In this document: one piece after another, positions 10,654-21,899 of the stretch | How the letters are laid out: every line of letters starts with the position of its first letter | How positions within the stretch are numbered: the stretch's first letter is position 1 | From: Anadara kagoshimensis | Taxonomy: Eukaryota; Mollusca; Bivalvia; Arcoida; Arcidae | Direction: 5' to 3' | Assembly: GCA_021292105.1 (NCBI GenBank) | Contig: CM037869.1 | Span: 41,685,849 to 41,749,848, forward strand | Length of the DNA: 64,000 nucleotides | The notes under the pieces: generated by a model | What the model was told of the DNA's origin: nothing | Database searches by the model: none | The model's input: only the letters and a program-made list of their open reading frames with translations | Program-made: the position numbers and the translations under genes

Positions 10654-11593
10654 CTGCAATGATTTCGAATATTAAAGAACTCTTTTTTCGCTTTAATATT
10701 ATTCATATACCAGTATTACAACTTCCAGTTTATTTCTTTGAAAATTGAATTCCCGTTTATTAAAAAAAAACACGTAAAAGAAATACAGCTTAACAAGTTT
10801 GCCACCATAATTGAACCCCTGATTGCTCTTTTCCACCAACTACATCGAAAATTAAAGAACTAAGTTTACCCAAAATCCAAATCTGATAGTCGTGTTTTTC
10901 TTGCACTGTATTGAGATAATATATATATATATATATACTTAAACTTACCCACTTATTGGGTCTTGCATATATTACACTGCTATTGGGTCCAAGTAGAAGT
11001 GCTATAGTTAGACGATTGTAAATCTTATGGAATTATAGATAAGTGGCACAAGTAGCTATGTATACGTATATATACACGAAAAAATGTGGAAATTTCATAG
11101 TTATCAATGATGATTCTGAAACCTACTTGTTGGGTCAGACCCAATTATTTATTGGGTCTGACCCAATAATGCTATATATATAATATATTATTGGGTCATG
11201 GACCCAATAATGTTATCTATATAAATATAGTTGGGTCCTAACAGGTTTTGGTTTTGTCTTTTGTATACTATAAATCTTCTTGCGGCTGTTTCTTAGTAGC
11301 ATCTGTCTACTGTTGGATTTTCTGATACTTGCAAATTTTCCATTTCTTATACACATATGCAGTTGGGTCAGACCCAATAATGCTATATATCTTATAAATT
11401 ATTGGGCCATGGACCCAATTATGCAATCTATAAAATATAAATTGGGATCCCAACTGCCTCGGTAGCTCAGTATACTTTTTTATTCAGATAATTCTACCCC
11501 ATCCCAACGTTGTCATACACGGCATCATTTAATATGTAACCCCAGGCCGGTTGCCAAACGCTGAACTGCGTGTATCTTATGGTCCATGTATTA
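10654..11593. repeat. ATTGGGTC/GACCCAAT palindrome-family repeats
   Basis: From about 10950 to 11450 the sequence carries repeated TTGGGTC..GACCCAATAATGCTAT blocks separated by TA-rich tracts, in at least two tandem copies (about 11127-11240 and 11360-11450). The same blocks recur at 20440, 20780, 35690 and 51450-51640. This is an uncharacterised palindromic repeat family with no coding content. Confidence 0.6.
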
Positions 11594-11686
11594 TGCTGTG
11601 CATTCCCCTCTCGGGACGTGTCGCTGGTGTTTTCCTTCTGATCCCGGGAATACACAGCAGGGCGGAGCGGGATTGCGGGTGTTACA
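11594..11686 (-). repeat. 3' LTR of Ty3/Gypsy-like element
   Basis: A 93-bp direct repeat of 17423-17514, beginning TGCTGTGCATTCC and ending GCGGGTGTTACA on the plus strand, so it has TG..CA ends. It is short for an LTR but bounds an internal region with gag-pol on the minus strand. I cannot see a clear target-site duplication. Confidence 0.7.
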
Positions 11687-11999
11687 TCAAAGCGGATAAC
11701 ATACACGATCCTGGTACTATCATGTTTGATACAGATTACAGCTTTTAAGTTAGTCCATATTATGGTCGCAAATTAGGAATCACATTGAATTCATAGTTAA
11801 GTTCATAATTCCAAAACACAAGTCCTTCTCGTTTTATGGCTTTATATTCCAAACTCAGATCAAGAAGTCAGTCGTTTCCATAGCAGCATTTCAGTTTTAA
11901 AGTCTTTTTATCCAGTCTGTCAGCTGATACTGTCGCCCTCTGTCATCAGTCATGGCCTTTTCTCCATTAACATAGTTTTTCTTCAACCATCTCTTATCG

Positions 12000-12553
12000 T
12001 CAGTTTTCTCGTTGCCTTCCTTCGACAGCCGATGTTCTCACAAACCAGTCATGTAAATAAAAAAAACCACATTATAATTTACAATATTTACAATACACGT
12101 TGGGCAAACAATTGGGGGCAAATGCCTCACATCAGCAACTCAATCCTTTATGTACCTGAAACTAAATAATGTATATACAACAATTGGATGCGAATGCATC
12201 ACTACTTTGACCGCTATGATTACTTTCCCCTAAAGATAAATGTTAACAACCTGAAATTAAATTAAATTGATTACAAACAATATCACAAGTAACAACTTTT
12301 ATGTTACAAAAAATCCCTTGCTTATCTAGCTATTTGAATACCCTTCGTCAAAACATATAGTGATATTTTTATTTTTTGATTAATTTTCAACCATTCATTC
12401 TAATGTTGATTTTCCCATTCTTATTACCACTATGTGGAGCAATATCTTTGATGAACATCATCAAATGTTGGCAATTTAACTTATATTCTAAAGTATGACA
12501 ACCAACTTTCTTGAAGAATTTTGACAAATTTAGATATGAGAGAATTAGGTTCA
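12000..12553. other. 3' non-coding part of the LTR element
   Basis: AT-rich sequence between the integrase C-terminal remnant and the 3' LTR. No envelope-type gene is recognised. Confidence 0.5.
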
Positions 12554-12838
12554 CTAAATCACTTTGTAATAATTTTTACAATTAGACCTTTTCTTGCCCA
12601 TAAGTTTATCAGCTTCAAAATCATTAACATTTTCATCAATTTCAGAATCTACCACATCATTATTATCAACATTTTGACTGTTCTCCTTATTATTCTGATC
12701 ATTATTAGCAGGTTGTACATCGTCACTGTCATCGTTTACAGTAACATCATTGTCAGTCGGGGATTCTCTGTGGTCTCTTGGGCCAATGTAAAGTTTTAAT
12801 CTATTATTGTGAATACGAGATTTCACCATTTTGTGATC
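12554..12838 (-). pseudogene. Gypsy integrase C-terminal tail remnant
   Basis: The frame contains HKMVKSRIHNNRLKLYIGPR, which fits the conserved end of Gypsy integrases (KVHxNRLKPY). An acidic, Asn/Asp-rich tail follows. The inverted-repeat insertion at 12840-13042 cuts it off from the preceding part. Confidence 0.65.
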
Positions 12839-12839
12839 T

Positions 12840-13042
12840 GAACACCGTCTTAGTTTACAATAAAACACGAATATAACGAACACGCTTAAAACGAATACAT
12901 GGATAGAACGAAGTCAATAATTTGGCTTCTCTATATAAGTCTATATATAACAATATAACAAAGTTGCTATATAACAAAGTTAAAAGTAGAGTCCCTAGGG
13001 CTTCATTATAAACTTGTTTTACTGTAAACTAAGACGGTGTTC
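12840..13042. mobile_element. Inverted-repeat (MITE-like) insertion inside the retrotransposon
   Basis: The left end GAACACCGTCTTAGTTTACA and its inverse at 13013-13042 form ~28-bp terminal inverted repeats around a ~150-bp AT-rich core. It interrupts the integrase reading frame between a VRDNHT segment and the DHKMVK segment, so it landed after the retrotransposon did. Confidence 0.8.
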
Positions 13043-13610
13043 ATGTATGATTATCTCTAACGTCTACAATGTAAAAGGGACCATCCCACTTTACATGTAA
13101 CTTGGGAGATAATCCTTTAGGTACTTTCATTGCTTTTAACATTACCATATCACCAGCTTCAAATTCAGGCGCCTTGGCCTTCACTTGTGATTGGTCTTTT
13201 GATTCTTTTACAATCGACTTAACAATTTTCAGTCTATCAATCAACTCCTCCAAATGTTCCTTAGCAGTTTTACCCATTTGTGGTTTTGGCTGAACATTTA
13301 TGTCAAAGGGTAAATTCATTTCTTTACCAAATAACAATTAAAACGGAGAAAACCCTGTTGACTCAGTATTTGGAGACATACGCATTGCCATCATTACACT
13401 TGGTAAAAGCTTTGGCCAATTTAACTGGTCACTGCCACAATATGTCCGTAACGTCTGAGCTATCGTGCGATTCATCCTTTCACAAGTAGAATTGGACTGT
13501 GGGTGATAAGAACTAGTGTGGTGTCGACTTACATAAAACAGTTCACACAGTGCTTGTACTAACTTTGACATAAATGTCTGGCCACGATCACTTACCAATT
13601 GGCGCACCAT
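13043..13610 (-). pseudogene. Gypsy integrase core (second half) and DNA-binding end
   Basis: Two overlapping minus frames. The upstream one has VSDRGQTFMS (second catalytic Asp) and HPQSNSTCERMNR (catalytic Glu in an xxERxN context). The downstream one has FEAGDMVMLK and LSPKLHVKWDGPFYIVDV, the SH3-like C-terminal part. A stop (TAA near 13337) separates them. Confidence 0.8.
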
Positions 13611-13643
13611 AGCGACTAAATATCTCGTTATATAGAACTTCTG

Positions 13644-14188
13644 CTACTTCAGTCGCTTCTTGCGTTTTAAGGGAAAACTTTCAGGCCATCTAGAAAAACT
13701 ATCTACAACTAGCAAGATGTGCTGGTACCCTTCTTTTGATTTAGGCAAACATTTGAGTATGTCCATGTGCCAACATGAGAAAGTGCCCTCTGTGGGTAAG
13801 GGCATTAATGAATCTGGCCGATGATGAGTCGGTTGTTTAGCTCTCTGGCACTTATCACAACTTGTTACATAATCATATACTTGCTGAGTCATACCGTTCC
13901 AATAATACTTTAGATTTAGAGCACTGAAAGTTTTCTTAACACCTGTGTGTCCACCACCTGCTTTACAGTACTAGTCGTGGTAAGCACGTAATGCGTCTTG
14001 TCTAATGTCTTGGAGAGAACCAACTGTTCTATCATACTTTCTGCCTTATGTACACCCTTAGTACGTGATCGATATAAGTGTATAAGCTCGACCATAGCAC
14101 CTAACCTATAGTGGTCTCTTTCATAGCATAAATTTCGACCTCTTTTCGGGTCGTCCGGAAGTTCATTTATCTTAAGATAATTTATCAA
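13644..14188 (-). pseudogene. Gypsy integrase zinc-binding region and first catalytic Asp
   Basis: The His and Cys of the HHCC zinc module are spread over two frames: GHTGVKK lies near 13950 and SCDKCQRAKQ near 13845. WHMDILKCLP with VVDSFSRWPE carries the first catalytic Asp. A TAG stop lies just after the first His-Asp, and at least one frameshift follows. Confidence 0.75.
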
Positions 14189-14359
14189 GTTTTTTAGCTC
14201 TGGACATTGTCCCTGAAGCTAACAAATACTGGGCACATCATTTAATTCTACGGTGTCATTGTCAATAACCGCGACTAACGGTTTGCCTTGTATATATTCA
14301 AACATAACAACTGTTACAGTCACGTCTGACCTACTGTCAATACTATTTACATGTGTCAC

Positions 14360-14785
14360 TCATTTTTGTTCGTTATTGTCTACATTATCATAAGGTATTC
14401 TAGATATAGCATCAGCATTTTGATTCTTTTTACCTTCTTTGTAAATAACATCAAAACTATAATTTTGCAATTCTAAAGCCCACCTTTCTAACCTTGAATT
14501 TGTATCTTTAGATTTATATAACCAAACTAACGCTTGATGGTCAGTGTAAACCTGAAACTTAGCATGTGAGAGATAAACTTTGTTTTTCATAATACCTTCT
14601 AATACAGCCAAACATTCTTTTTCAGTTATTGTCCAATTTTTCTCTTTATTTCTAAGTGTACGCCCACCATATAAAATATATTGTTCCTTATTTTCAACAT
14701 CTAACTGGCCTAAAATGTACCCTATAGCTGAACCTAAGTCGTCAGTTGTAAGAATAAATGGTTTGTTCAAATCTGGATAAGACAA
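14360..14785 (-). pseudogene. Gypsy RNase H domain
   Basis: The frame reads FILTTDDLGSAIGYILGQ, then GGRTLRNKEKNWTITEKECL, then VYTDHQALVWLY and RLERWALELQNYSF, the RNase H block of Ty3/Gypsy pol (D, then E in TEKECL, then D in TDHQAL). This is the best preserved 141-residue stretch of the element. Loss of the usual Ala-Ser after the first Asp is a visible change. Confidence 0.85.
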
Positions 14786-14942
14786 AATAGGTGTGGACGT
14801 AAGTGCAGTGCAGTTTTCAAAGCTTCAAAAGATTTCTGACATTTATCATCCCAAACAAAAGGTTTATCTTTTTGAAGAGCATTTAAAGGAATGATTATCT
14901 TTGCATAATCTTTAGAGAACCTCCTATAATAATTACATAATC

Positions 14943-15783
14943 CTAATATTTGTCTACCTCATGCTGATTTCGTGGTACTGGATAATTTCTGACAAGTTCA
15001 ATTTTTGAATTATCTACCTTGACTCCATCTTTTGATATTATGTGACCTAAATATTTCACTTCTGTGACACCAAAATGACACTTTTCTGGTTTTAGCGTTA
15101 GATTTGCTTTCCTTAACCTAGTAAAATCTTCTTCTAAATGCTCAAGATGTTCATTAAAATCCTTGCTCAAGATCAGTAAATCATCTATGTAACATAACAC
15201 ATTTTCCAGTTCAAACCTCTCATCACTTGTGAAAAAGAAATACTGCTATTTATAATCCATAGGGCATACGGTTCTATTCGTAAATTCCTGAATGCGTTAT
15301 GAACGCTGCTTTGGCCTTACTATTTTCATGGAGAGAGATTTGCCAAAAAGATTGAGATCAACCAATTGTGGAAAAAAATTGAGGTTTCCTCCCTCCAATT
15401 GTGTCAAAAACATCATTTAAATTTGGCAATGGGAATGACATTGGTTTTATGTTCTGGTTTAAAAGACGAAAGTCACAAAGGAACCGGAAACTACCATCTG
15501 ATTTTTTTACCATTACAACTGGACTATGCAAAATAGAGTTAGAAGGACTGATAATATTGTTTTTGAGCATTTCTTCTATCTGTTTTTCTATTTCCTGTCT
15601 TGCCTTTGGTGCTGCCCTGTGCGGTGGCAAACTAACTGGAGAGTTCTCAACTGTATTAATTTCATGCTTATATACATCTGTCAGACCTATTTCAAATAAA
15701 TATGTAGAGAAAACCTGTCTGTTTTCCTTGGGGAACTTCAATAATTTGTCCTTTTCATTCTTTGAAAGACATGACTTTGGCAA
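14943..15783 (-). pseudogene. Gypsy reverse transcriptase
   Basis: The upstream part (15783-15358) has VVMVKKSDGSFRFLCDFRLL and PLPNLNDVFDTIGG. The downstream part (15200-14943) has the active-site YIDDLLI and KCHFGVTEVKYLGHIIS. The segment between is out of frame. Blocks and spacing fit Ty3/Gypsy RT. The element is inactive. Confidence 0.85.
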
Positions 15784-16064
15784 GTCAAAATTTAAGCTAT
15801 TTTGCCTCTTACCTGATTTACTTTCAATATTGTTGACCAGTTTTTTATAGAACCCGGCTCGATCTCTGATATAGATGCCACAGATCTATTTCTTGGCAAT
15901 ATATCTTCTCATTATATAGATTCACTATCTGCACCATTGCAGTCTTACCTTTAGTGTTCACTAAACAGTTCTAAAGCTTTCAAATAATCATTTGGTTTCA
16001 AAATAACATTCTTACCTCTGAATTTCTCTGGTATCTTAACAGGAACTAAAGTCATCTTATTTCC

Positions 16065-16440
16065 CTATATAGCTGTCTTATAGTTTGTTCTTACCTTATT
16101 TTGAATTGAATTAATTAGTGCTACTTGTTCTGATCCGTCATTGAGATATAACGTTCTAGTTGGGTAATCTATATTAGCAAGATTTTCACTTAGAAAATCA
16201 TGACCCAAAATCACTGGATATTCAATATTATTCACTACTAAAAATGTCTGTGAAATTGTCAGTTTTTCAAAAACCTTCACCACATATCTGTAAACCTACT
16301 CCATCTACCCCATAAATCCTAGTTGCTGATAGAGTGATCTTAGAACGTTCATCGTTTAGCTTATTGTACAAGGACATTGACAAACAACTAACTGCCGCTC
16401 CTGTATAATTTACTTGTAATCTCGATTCCTCTGTTGTACG
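16065..16440 (-). pseudogene. Gypsy retropepsin, catalytic Asp lost
   Basis: The segment reads VNYTGAAVSCLS, where a retropepsin has DTGA or DSGA: the catalytic Asp codon is Tyr here (about 16407-16409). Downstream, YPVILGHDFLSENLANIDY in another frame is the conserved ILGxDFL helix. Substitution and frameshift both inactivate it. Confidence 0.7.
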
Positions 16441-16549
16441 TGTCGAATTGTTCCTGCTATCAGTTTGATTTGCTACACGACTAGTATTCTCAGTCCTATT
16501 CCGAGTATTATTGCCTATATGTGCATTGTATTTTTGTGCCTAATCTGAC

Positions 16550-17317
16550 TTTTAACTTCAAAACATGCCCTAGCTACATGGCCAACTTTTCTACATTTAT
16601 AACATTCTTTCAGTCTAGCTCTACAATGAGCTTGTCTAGTACAACTAGATCTACCACAAAATCTACAAATTTATTTCGTTTTCTACTTACTTGAGAATGT
16701 ATTTCATTGGCTAATTGTCTAGAGTCATTTTTAATACTTTAAAACTTACTTACTAGTTTTGACATCTCTCTCTGTGTACATGTTCTATATCCTTACCATC
16801 TATTGAATTTACATTTAGCTCTGACAACTTAACACATTTCTCTGCTATGACAGCAGCGTGTTCAAGTTCTTCTAAAGGTTTAGGGTTCTGTTTTATAATT
16901 GTAATTTCCAACTCTGGCTTTAAACCCTTCTTTGCCAATTTAAATTCCAAATGTTCCGGTATCTCAAAATCTAATATGCTTTTAATTTTAACCTATCAAA
17001 GTTCTCCAAAACTTTTCATTAAAAAAATTAATTTCGATATCTTCAAGATCTAAATCAATTCCAAATCTTTTACAAAGTGCTTCTACAAGAAGTTTATAGT
17101 TATTTTAAGCACCATTCTTTCACTCATCAAACCAGACTTTAGCGGATCCTTTTAAATAAAATGGGACATACAAATGCGCTTTGTCCTCAGTAATTTTATT
17201 TATTTCAATCCAATTCCTAAAATATTTCACCCAGTTTAAAGGATTGCCTGAACCATTAAATATAGGAGGCGTAACAATAGAAGTAAAAACTTGTACGTTA
17301 CCTTCCGATTCAGACAT
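16550..17317 (-). pseudogene. Gypsy Gag with zinc knuckle
   Basis: Starts MSESEGNVQVF with PPIFNGSGNPLNWVKYF and SAKVWFDE, typical of Gypsy capsid N-termini (PxFxG....W). Further on, ECYKCRKVGHVARACFEV near 16550-16610 is a CCHC zinc knuckle. A second, imperfect Cys/His cluster precedes it. The frame is broken in at least three places. Confidence 0.7.
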
Positions 17318-17422
17318 CTTGGATGTGACTTTACATCGATGGACCTGGTATCTTCATTTCTTTAGCTCTGTAGTTTTCGTCCTGGTACCGTTACTTCCAC
17401 TCTTCATCCACCAAACATATTA

Positions 17423-17514
17423 TGCTGTGCATTCCTTTCTCGGGACGTGTCGCCGGTTTTTCCTTCTTATCTCGATAATACACAGCACGGTGGAGCAGGA
17501 TTGCGGGTGTTACA
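17423..17514 (-). repeat. 5' LTR of Ty3/Gypsy-like element
   Basis: A 92-bp partner of 11594-11686 with the same TG..CA ends. It differs by several substitutions and a 1-bp length difference, which points to an old insertion. On the element strand it is followed by TGGTGGATGAAGAG within about 15 bp, a possible primer-binding site whose tRNA I did not assign. Confidence 0.7.
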
Positions 17515-18890
17515 TCCTCGCTCTGACTCGGGTTCGAATCTCATCTATCAGGGGAATTTAGCTCATGTTTCTCGAGCACTCGCTTGGCATGTCTAAGATC
17601 TTAAAACAAACAAATCCAGATCCATTTTATTATATTTATTCCATCTCGCATAGTAATGTGAGGATGGACAATCTGGCCAAACTATTTAACGGACCTGGAC
17701 TGCCCTGTAGTCAAATTTTAGTGCGTACTCTATTTATTTTAAATTTGCCGCCCAACGTTTCAACTAGGACAATTTTATTTATCAAGACAAAAGATGCTAA
17801 CGATTTATTCTTTAACTTTTCCAAATTTCAACATTAAAGATTATTTATTAATTATTATTAAGACGATAGATTTCTATCTTTTTACCTCTGGGTTTATCGA
17901 ATTATAAGGATAATTTACACGTCAGAACGACTGTTAAATCGAACACAACTTTTACAACCAAGGGGTCAATTTGACAAGTGATATATTCTAATTGCTAAAA
18001 ATAATATTACACCCTATACCTTATTTCCGAGTTCAAAGAAATTAATTAACACTATAGATTTTTATCAATTATATAACTTAAAGACAACTTTCTTAATATC
18101 TTAATTTTTCATAAAACTATGGCTAATTAGAATCTAAATTTAAACATTCAAATTAAGGTTTTTCTTTTAATATCTAATATTTAACCAATATTTAACTTTA
18201 ACAAATTACACCTAATTTTACACCATTACACATGGTCCAGCCTGTTGTTGGGGAATTGTTATTTCAATTTCATTCTTTCTGCATTTTGTTCAATATAAGC
18301 CCGGTAAATAAAGTCAGAATTGGTTCAACATATACCCATTCAAAATTTTTGTAGAAAGGTTTGGAAAACTGTAGAAATCACTAGAACAATTCACAAGCCA
18401 GGCCTATGCATGCCAAAACGCTTATCATCTCCGGTTTTTTTTTTGAGATGTTCATATGTTCATCTACTCAGTCACTGTGAAATCTTAAATGTACACATAT
18501 AGTTTCACACTGCAAGTAACTAGATTCCCTTAGCGATACAGCAAATTCTGACTTCGCTGGGAAAAAGCAATACAATTCATATACAGCACATGGACGCATT
18601 AGACCACTTTTCCACCATTATACTTTTTGTGATTATGTTTCGTTATCGTACTCAAAAATGCATTGCATGTCGTTTTCCATTATAATTCAAATAAAATATT
18701 GTCTTCAAACCATCTCAAAAACATGTCGATGGAATACCATATTTTTGTCGCCTCATTTCATTTGGCATTATTGTAATATTAACATGAATTTATTTAACCG
18801 GTAACGTGAAATATAATTTTTGTTTTTGTGTAACGTGCTATCAACAATTCATTCATCTAACTGTAGTACAGCCACTGAAACAAACTGCCA
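17515..18890. other. No gene recognised
   Basis: Mostly AT-rich. GGGTTCGAATCTCATC at about 17530 looks like a tRNA B-box and may be a SINE remnant. Small frames at 17565-17837 and 18320-18502 carry no known motif. Confidence 0.4.
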
Positions 18891-20375
18891 TACAACAATC
18901 CATACACATTGTACCACAACCACCCAAACACACTGTAGTACAACCACCCAAACACACTGTAGTACAACCACTCAAACACACTGTCATACAACCACTCAAA
19001 GACACTGTCATACAACAACTAAACACGCTGTCGTGTCATACAGCCACTCAAACACGCTGTCAAACAACCACTCAAACACACTGTCATACAACAACTAAAC
19101 ACGCTGTCGTGTCATACAACCACTCAAACACTGTCATACAACTAAACACGCTGTCGTGTCATACAGCCACTCAAACACGCTGTCAAACAACCACTCAAAC
19201 ACACTGTCATACAACAACTAAACACGCTGTCGTGTCATACAACCACTCAAACACACTGTCATACAACTAAACACGCTGTCGTGTCATACAGCCACTCAAA
19301 CACGCTGTCAAACAACCACTCAAACACACTGTCATACAACAACTAAACACGCTGTCGTGTCATACAACCACTCAAACACACTGTCATACAACTAAACACG
19401 CTGTCGTGTCATACAGCCACTCAAACACGCTGTCAAACAACCACTCAAACACACTGTCATACAACAACTAAACACGCTGTCGTGTCATACAGCCACTCAA
19501 ACACACTGTCAAACAACCACTCAAACACACTGTCATACAACTAAACACGCTGTCGTGTCATACAGCCACTCAAACACGCTGTCAAACAACCACTCAAACA
19601 CACTGTCATACAACAACTAAACACGCTGTCGTGTCATACAACCACTCAAACACACTGTCATACAACAACTAAACACGCTGTCGTGTCATACAACCACTCG
19701 AACACACTGTCATACAACTAAACACGCTGTCGTGTCGTACGACCACTCAAACACACTGTCATACAACAACTAAACACGCTGTCGTGTCGTACAACCACTC
19801 AAACACATTGTCAAACAACCACTCAAACACACTGTCATACAACCACTCAAACACATTGTCATACAACCACTCAAACACGCTGCCATACAACCACTCAAAG
19901 ACACTGTCATACAACCACTCAAACACACTGTCATACAACCACTCAAGCATGCTGTCATACAACCACTCAAAGACACTGTCATACGATCACCAAAACACAT
20001 TGTCATACAACTACTCAAACACGCTGTTATACAACAACTAAACACGCTGTCATACAACCACTCAAGCATGCTGTCATACAACCACTCAAAGACACTGTCA
20101 TACAACCACTCAAACACACTGTCAAACAACCACTCAAAGACACTGTCATACAACCACTCAAACACACTGTCATACAACCACTCAAACATGCTGTCATACA
20201 ACCACTCAAAGACACTGTCATACAACCACCCAAACACACTGTAGTCCAACCATCCAAACACACTATTTCAACCACCCAAACTAGTTCAATCACTCAAACA
20301 CACTGTATTACAACCACTCAAACACACTAGATACCACCCAAACACACTGTTGTTTAACCACCCAAACACTGTAGT
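18890..20375. repeat. 24-bp minisatellite with ~125-bp higher-order repeat
   Basis: The basic unit is CACACTGTCATACAACCACTCAAA (24 bp; written here once), with variants in CTGTAGTACAA and CTGTCAAACAA. Between about 19020 and 19780 variants alternate with AACTAAACACGCTGTCGTGTC blocks to give a longer period: block starts at about 19024, 19147, 19272 and 19397. Because 24 is a multiple of three, long frames appear on both strands (YNHSNTLS on plus, DSVFEWLY on minus). I do not regard them as genes: they have no flanking exon signals and no non-repeat coding part. Confidence 0.9.
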
Positions 20376-20840
20376 ACAATGTACTAGTGTAGTGAAGCAT
20401 ATGTATTGAGTAAACTCAAAAATGCTATATATATATTATTGGGTCATGGCCCCAATAGTGCTATCTATAAAATACACACACACACACTGTCATACAACCA
20501 CTAAAACACGTTGCCAACCACCCACACACGCTGTCATACAACCACCCAAACCACTGTAGTACAACCACGCAAACACACTGTAGTACAACCACCCAAACAC
20601 ACTAGTTCAGCCACTCAAATACATTGCAGTATAACCACCCAAACACACTAGTTCAACCATTCAAACACACTAGATACCACCTAAACACACTGTTGTTCAA
20701 CCACCCAAACACTGTAGTACAATGTACTAGTGTAGTGAAGCATATGTATCGAGTAAACTCAAAAATGCTATATATATTATTGGGTCATTGCCCCAATAGT
20801 GCTATCTATAAAATATACTGTTGGATTCCCCACCAATAAT
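20376..20840. repeat. Duplicated minisatellite edge plus GACCCAAT-type repeat
   Basis: About 20280-20473 and 20615-20815 are near copies: CACCCAAACACTGTAGTACA, then TGTAGTGAAGCATATGTAT, then TATTGGGTCAT and CCCAATAGTGCTATCTATAA. A short 24-bp array separates them. This shows a duplication that joined the minisatellite to the ATTGGGTC family repeat. Confidence 0.75.
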
Positions 20841-20921
20841 TCTGTTTATTGCGACTATTTGAAGGGAATGTGTCCCTTTGACTATGGTTTGTGTTTTTAA
20901 TGTTCATTTTCATTATACTCA

Positions 20922-21180
20922 ATGTAAAACCGCAGTGGTAGAGTCATCCTCGAGTACAAAAGGTTATGGATTGAGCCCAGTCTGGATCATACACAAGAAA
21001 GACTTTTAAGATTCGAGATAAGGCTCCCTTGTCTGGTTCTTGGCATTAGCAGGACAAGAGTAACAACTGGTTCACCCTGTGTCAGAATGACAAGGGGTGT
21101 GGTATGATTTTCTGTTGTGTACCAACCCAAGTGAGTAGCACCTTAAAGTGACCCGCGGATGCACAGCTACACATCATTGA
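20922..21180 (+). mobile_element. tRNA-derived SINE-like repeat
   Basis: CCGCAGTGGTAGAGTC resembles an A box and GGATTGAGCCCAGTC a B box, 40 bp apart. The body contains CTGGTTCACCCTGTGTCAGA. There is no intact tRNA fold. Short interspersed element, degenerate. Confidence 0.55.
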
Positions 21181-21565
21181 CCACGTGTGTTAAGTTTCGT
21201 TGCATTAAGTCTTATAGTATTGGAGGTGTTAGCAGGACTAGATGAATGGACGGAAAGGACGATTCCTATATTGCTAAAACTTGAGGAATTCACTTTCATA
21301 ATGTTTAATCTGTGCATGAAGCCAACTCAGTTGTGGACTTTTGATGATCACTGCCTGTTAATTTTGATGCGTGGGTTCAAATGAAAGTTAACACGATCCA
21401 CATATTTTTCTGTTTAAAAAAAACCTGCCAATTACTTGCCACTTTATTGGGAATAGGGACATCACTTAAATTTCACATTAAAGACAAGAGTTTACAGAAC
21501 AAAACACCTAGAATATTCAATCATAATAAAGTTGCGACTCCTCAATGTGTCTTGGTAGCGTAACC

Positions 21566-21895
21566 ATTGCAGTAGCTCAGTTGGTAGAGTGCTCACTCCG
21601 TAAGTGGGAGGTCGTGGGTTCGAACCCGGCCGGGTCTGACCCACGACTTGAGAGTGGGTAGTGACTGCTCTTTCGCCAAGCACTCAGCATTACGAAACGA
21701 AAGTCAGTTCTTTCAGATGGGAACTTAAAATAAACGAGGTTCCGTGTCACGGTAGGCGTGGCATGATAAAGAACCCTGCTGTATAATGCCATTAGGGCAA
21801 CGCACAGGCAAAATTTCTGCACCTTCGCCTATAGCTGGCAATGTCTCAATGTAAGTGAAATATTCTTGACTGGGACGTTAAACACCATTACTCCA
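21566..21895 (+). mobile_element. tRNA-derived SINE
   Basis: The head has TAGCTCAGTTGGTAGAGTGC (A box) and GTGGGTTCGAACCCGG (B box), so it could carry an RNA polymerase III promoter. The body includes GAGGTTCCGTGTCACGG, GATAAAGAACCCTGC and a tail GGGACGTTAAACACC. The 5' and 3' ends of the tRNA-like part do not pair as an acceptor stem, so this is not a tRNA gene. The body may belong to a MetaSINE-like superfamily; a library search would decide. Confidence 0.75.
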
Positions 21896-21899
21896 TTCA

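Larger units (their letters stand above)
11594..17514 (-). mobile_element. Degenerate Ty3/Gypsy-like LTR retrotransposon
   Basis: A ~5.9 kb element on the minus strand: 5' LTR 17423-17514, gag-like 17317 down to about 16550, protease ~16440-16065, reverse transcriptase ~15783-14943, RNase H 14785-14360, integrase ~14000-13047, 3' LTR 11594-11686. The order PR-RT-RH-IN defines the Ty3/Gypsy (Metaviridae) layout. The frame is broken many times by shifts and stops, and a ~200-bp inverted-repeat element interrupts the integrase end. It cannot make a complete polyprotein and is a fossil. It sits inside the proposed 43 kb receptor intron. Confidence 0.85.

Noticed and set aside
15401-15850. 149-residue plus-strand ORF
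   Set aside because: It is antisense to the reverse transcriptase of the Gypsy element.
18890-20375. CRISPR-like regular repeats and long repeat ORFs on both strands
   Set aside because: The units are contiguous with no unique spacers, and the genome is clearly eukaryotic. Frames stay open only because the unit is 24 bp.
21566-21640. tRNA gene
   Set aside because: A and B boxes are present, but the ends do not form an acceptor stem, and a SINE body follows.
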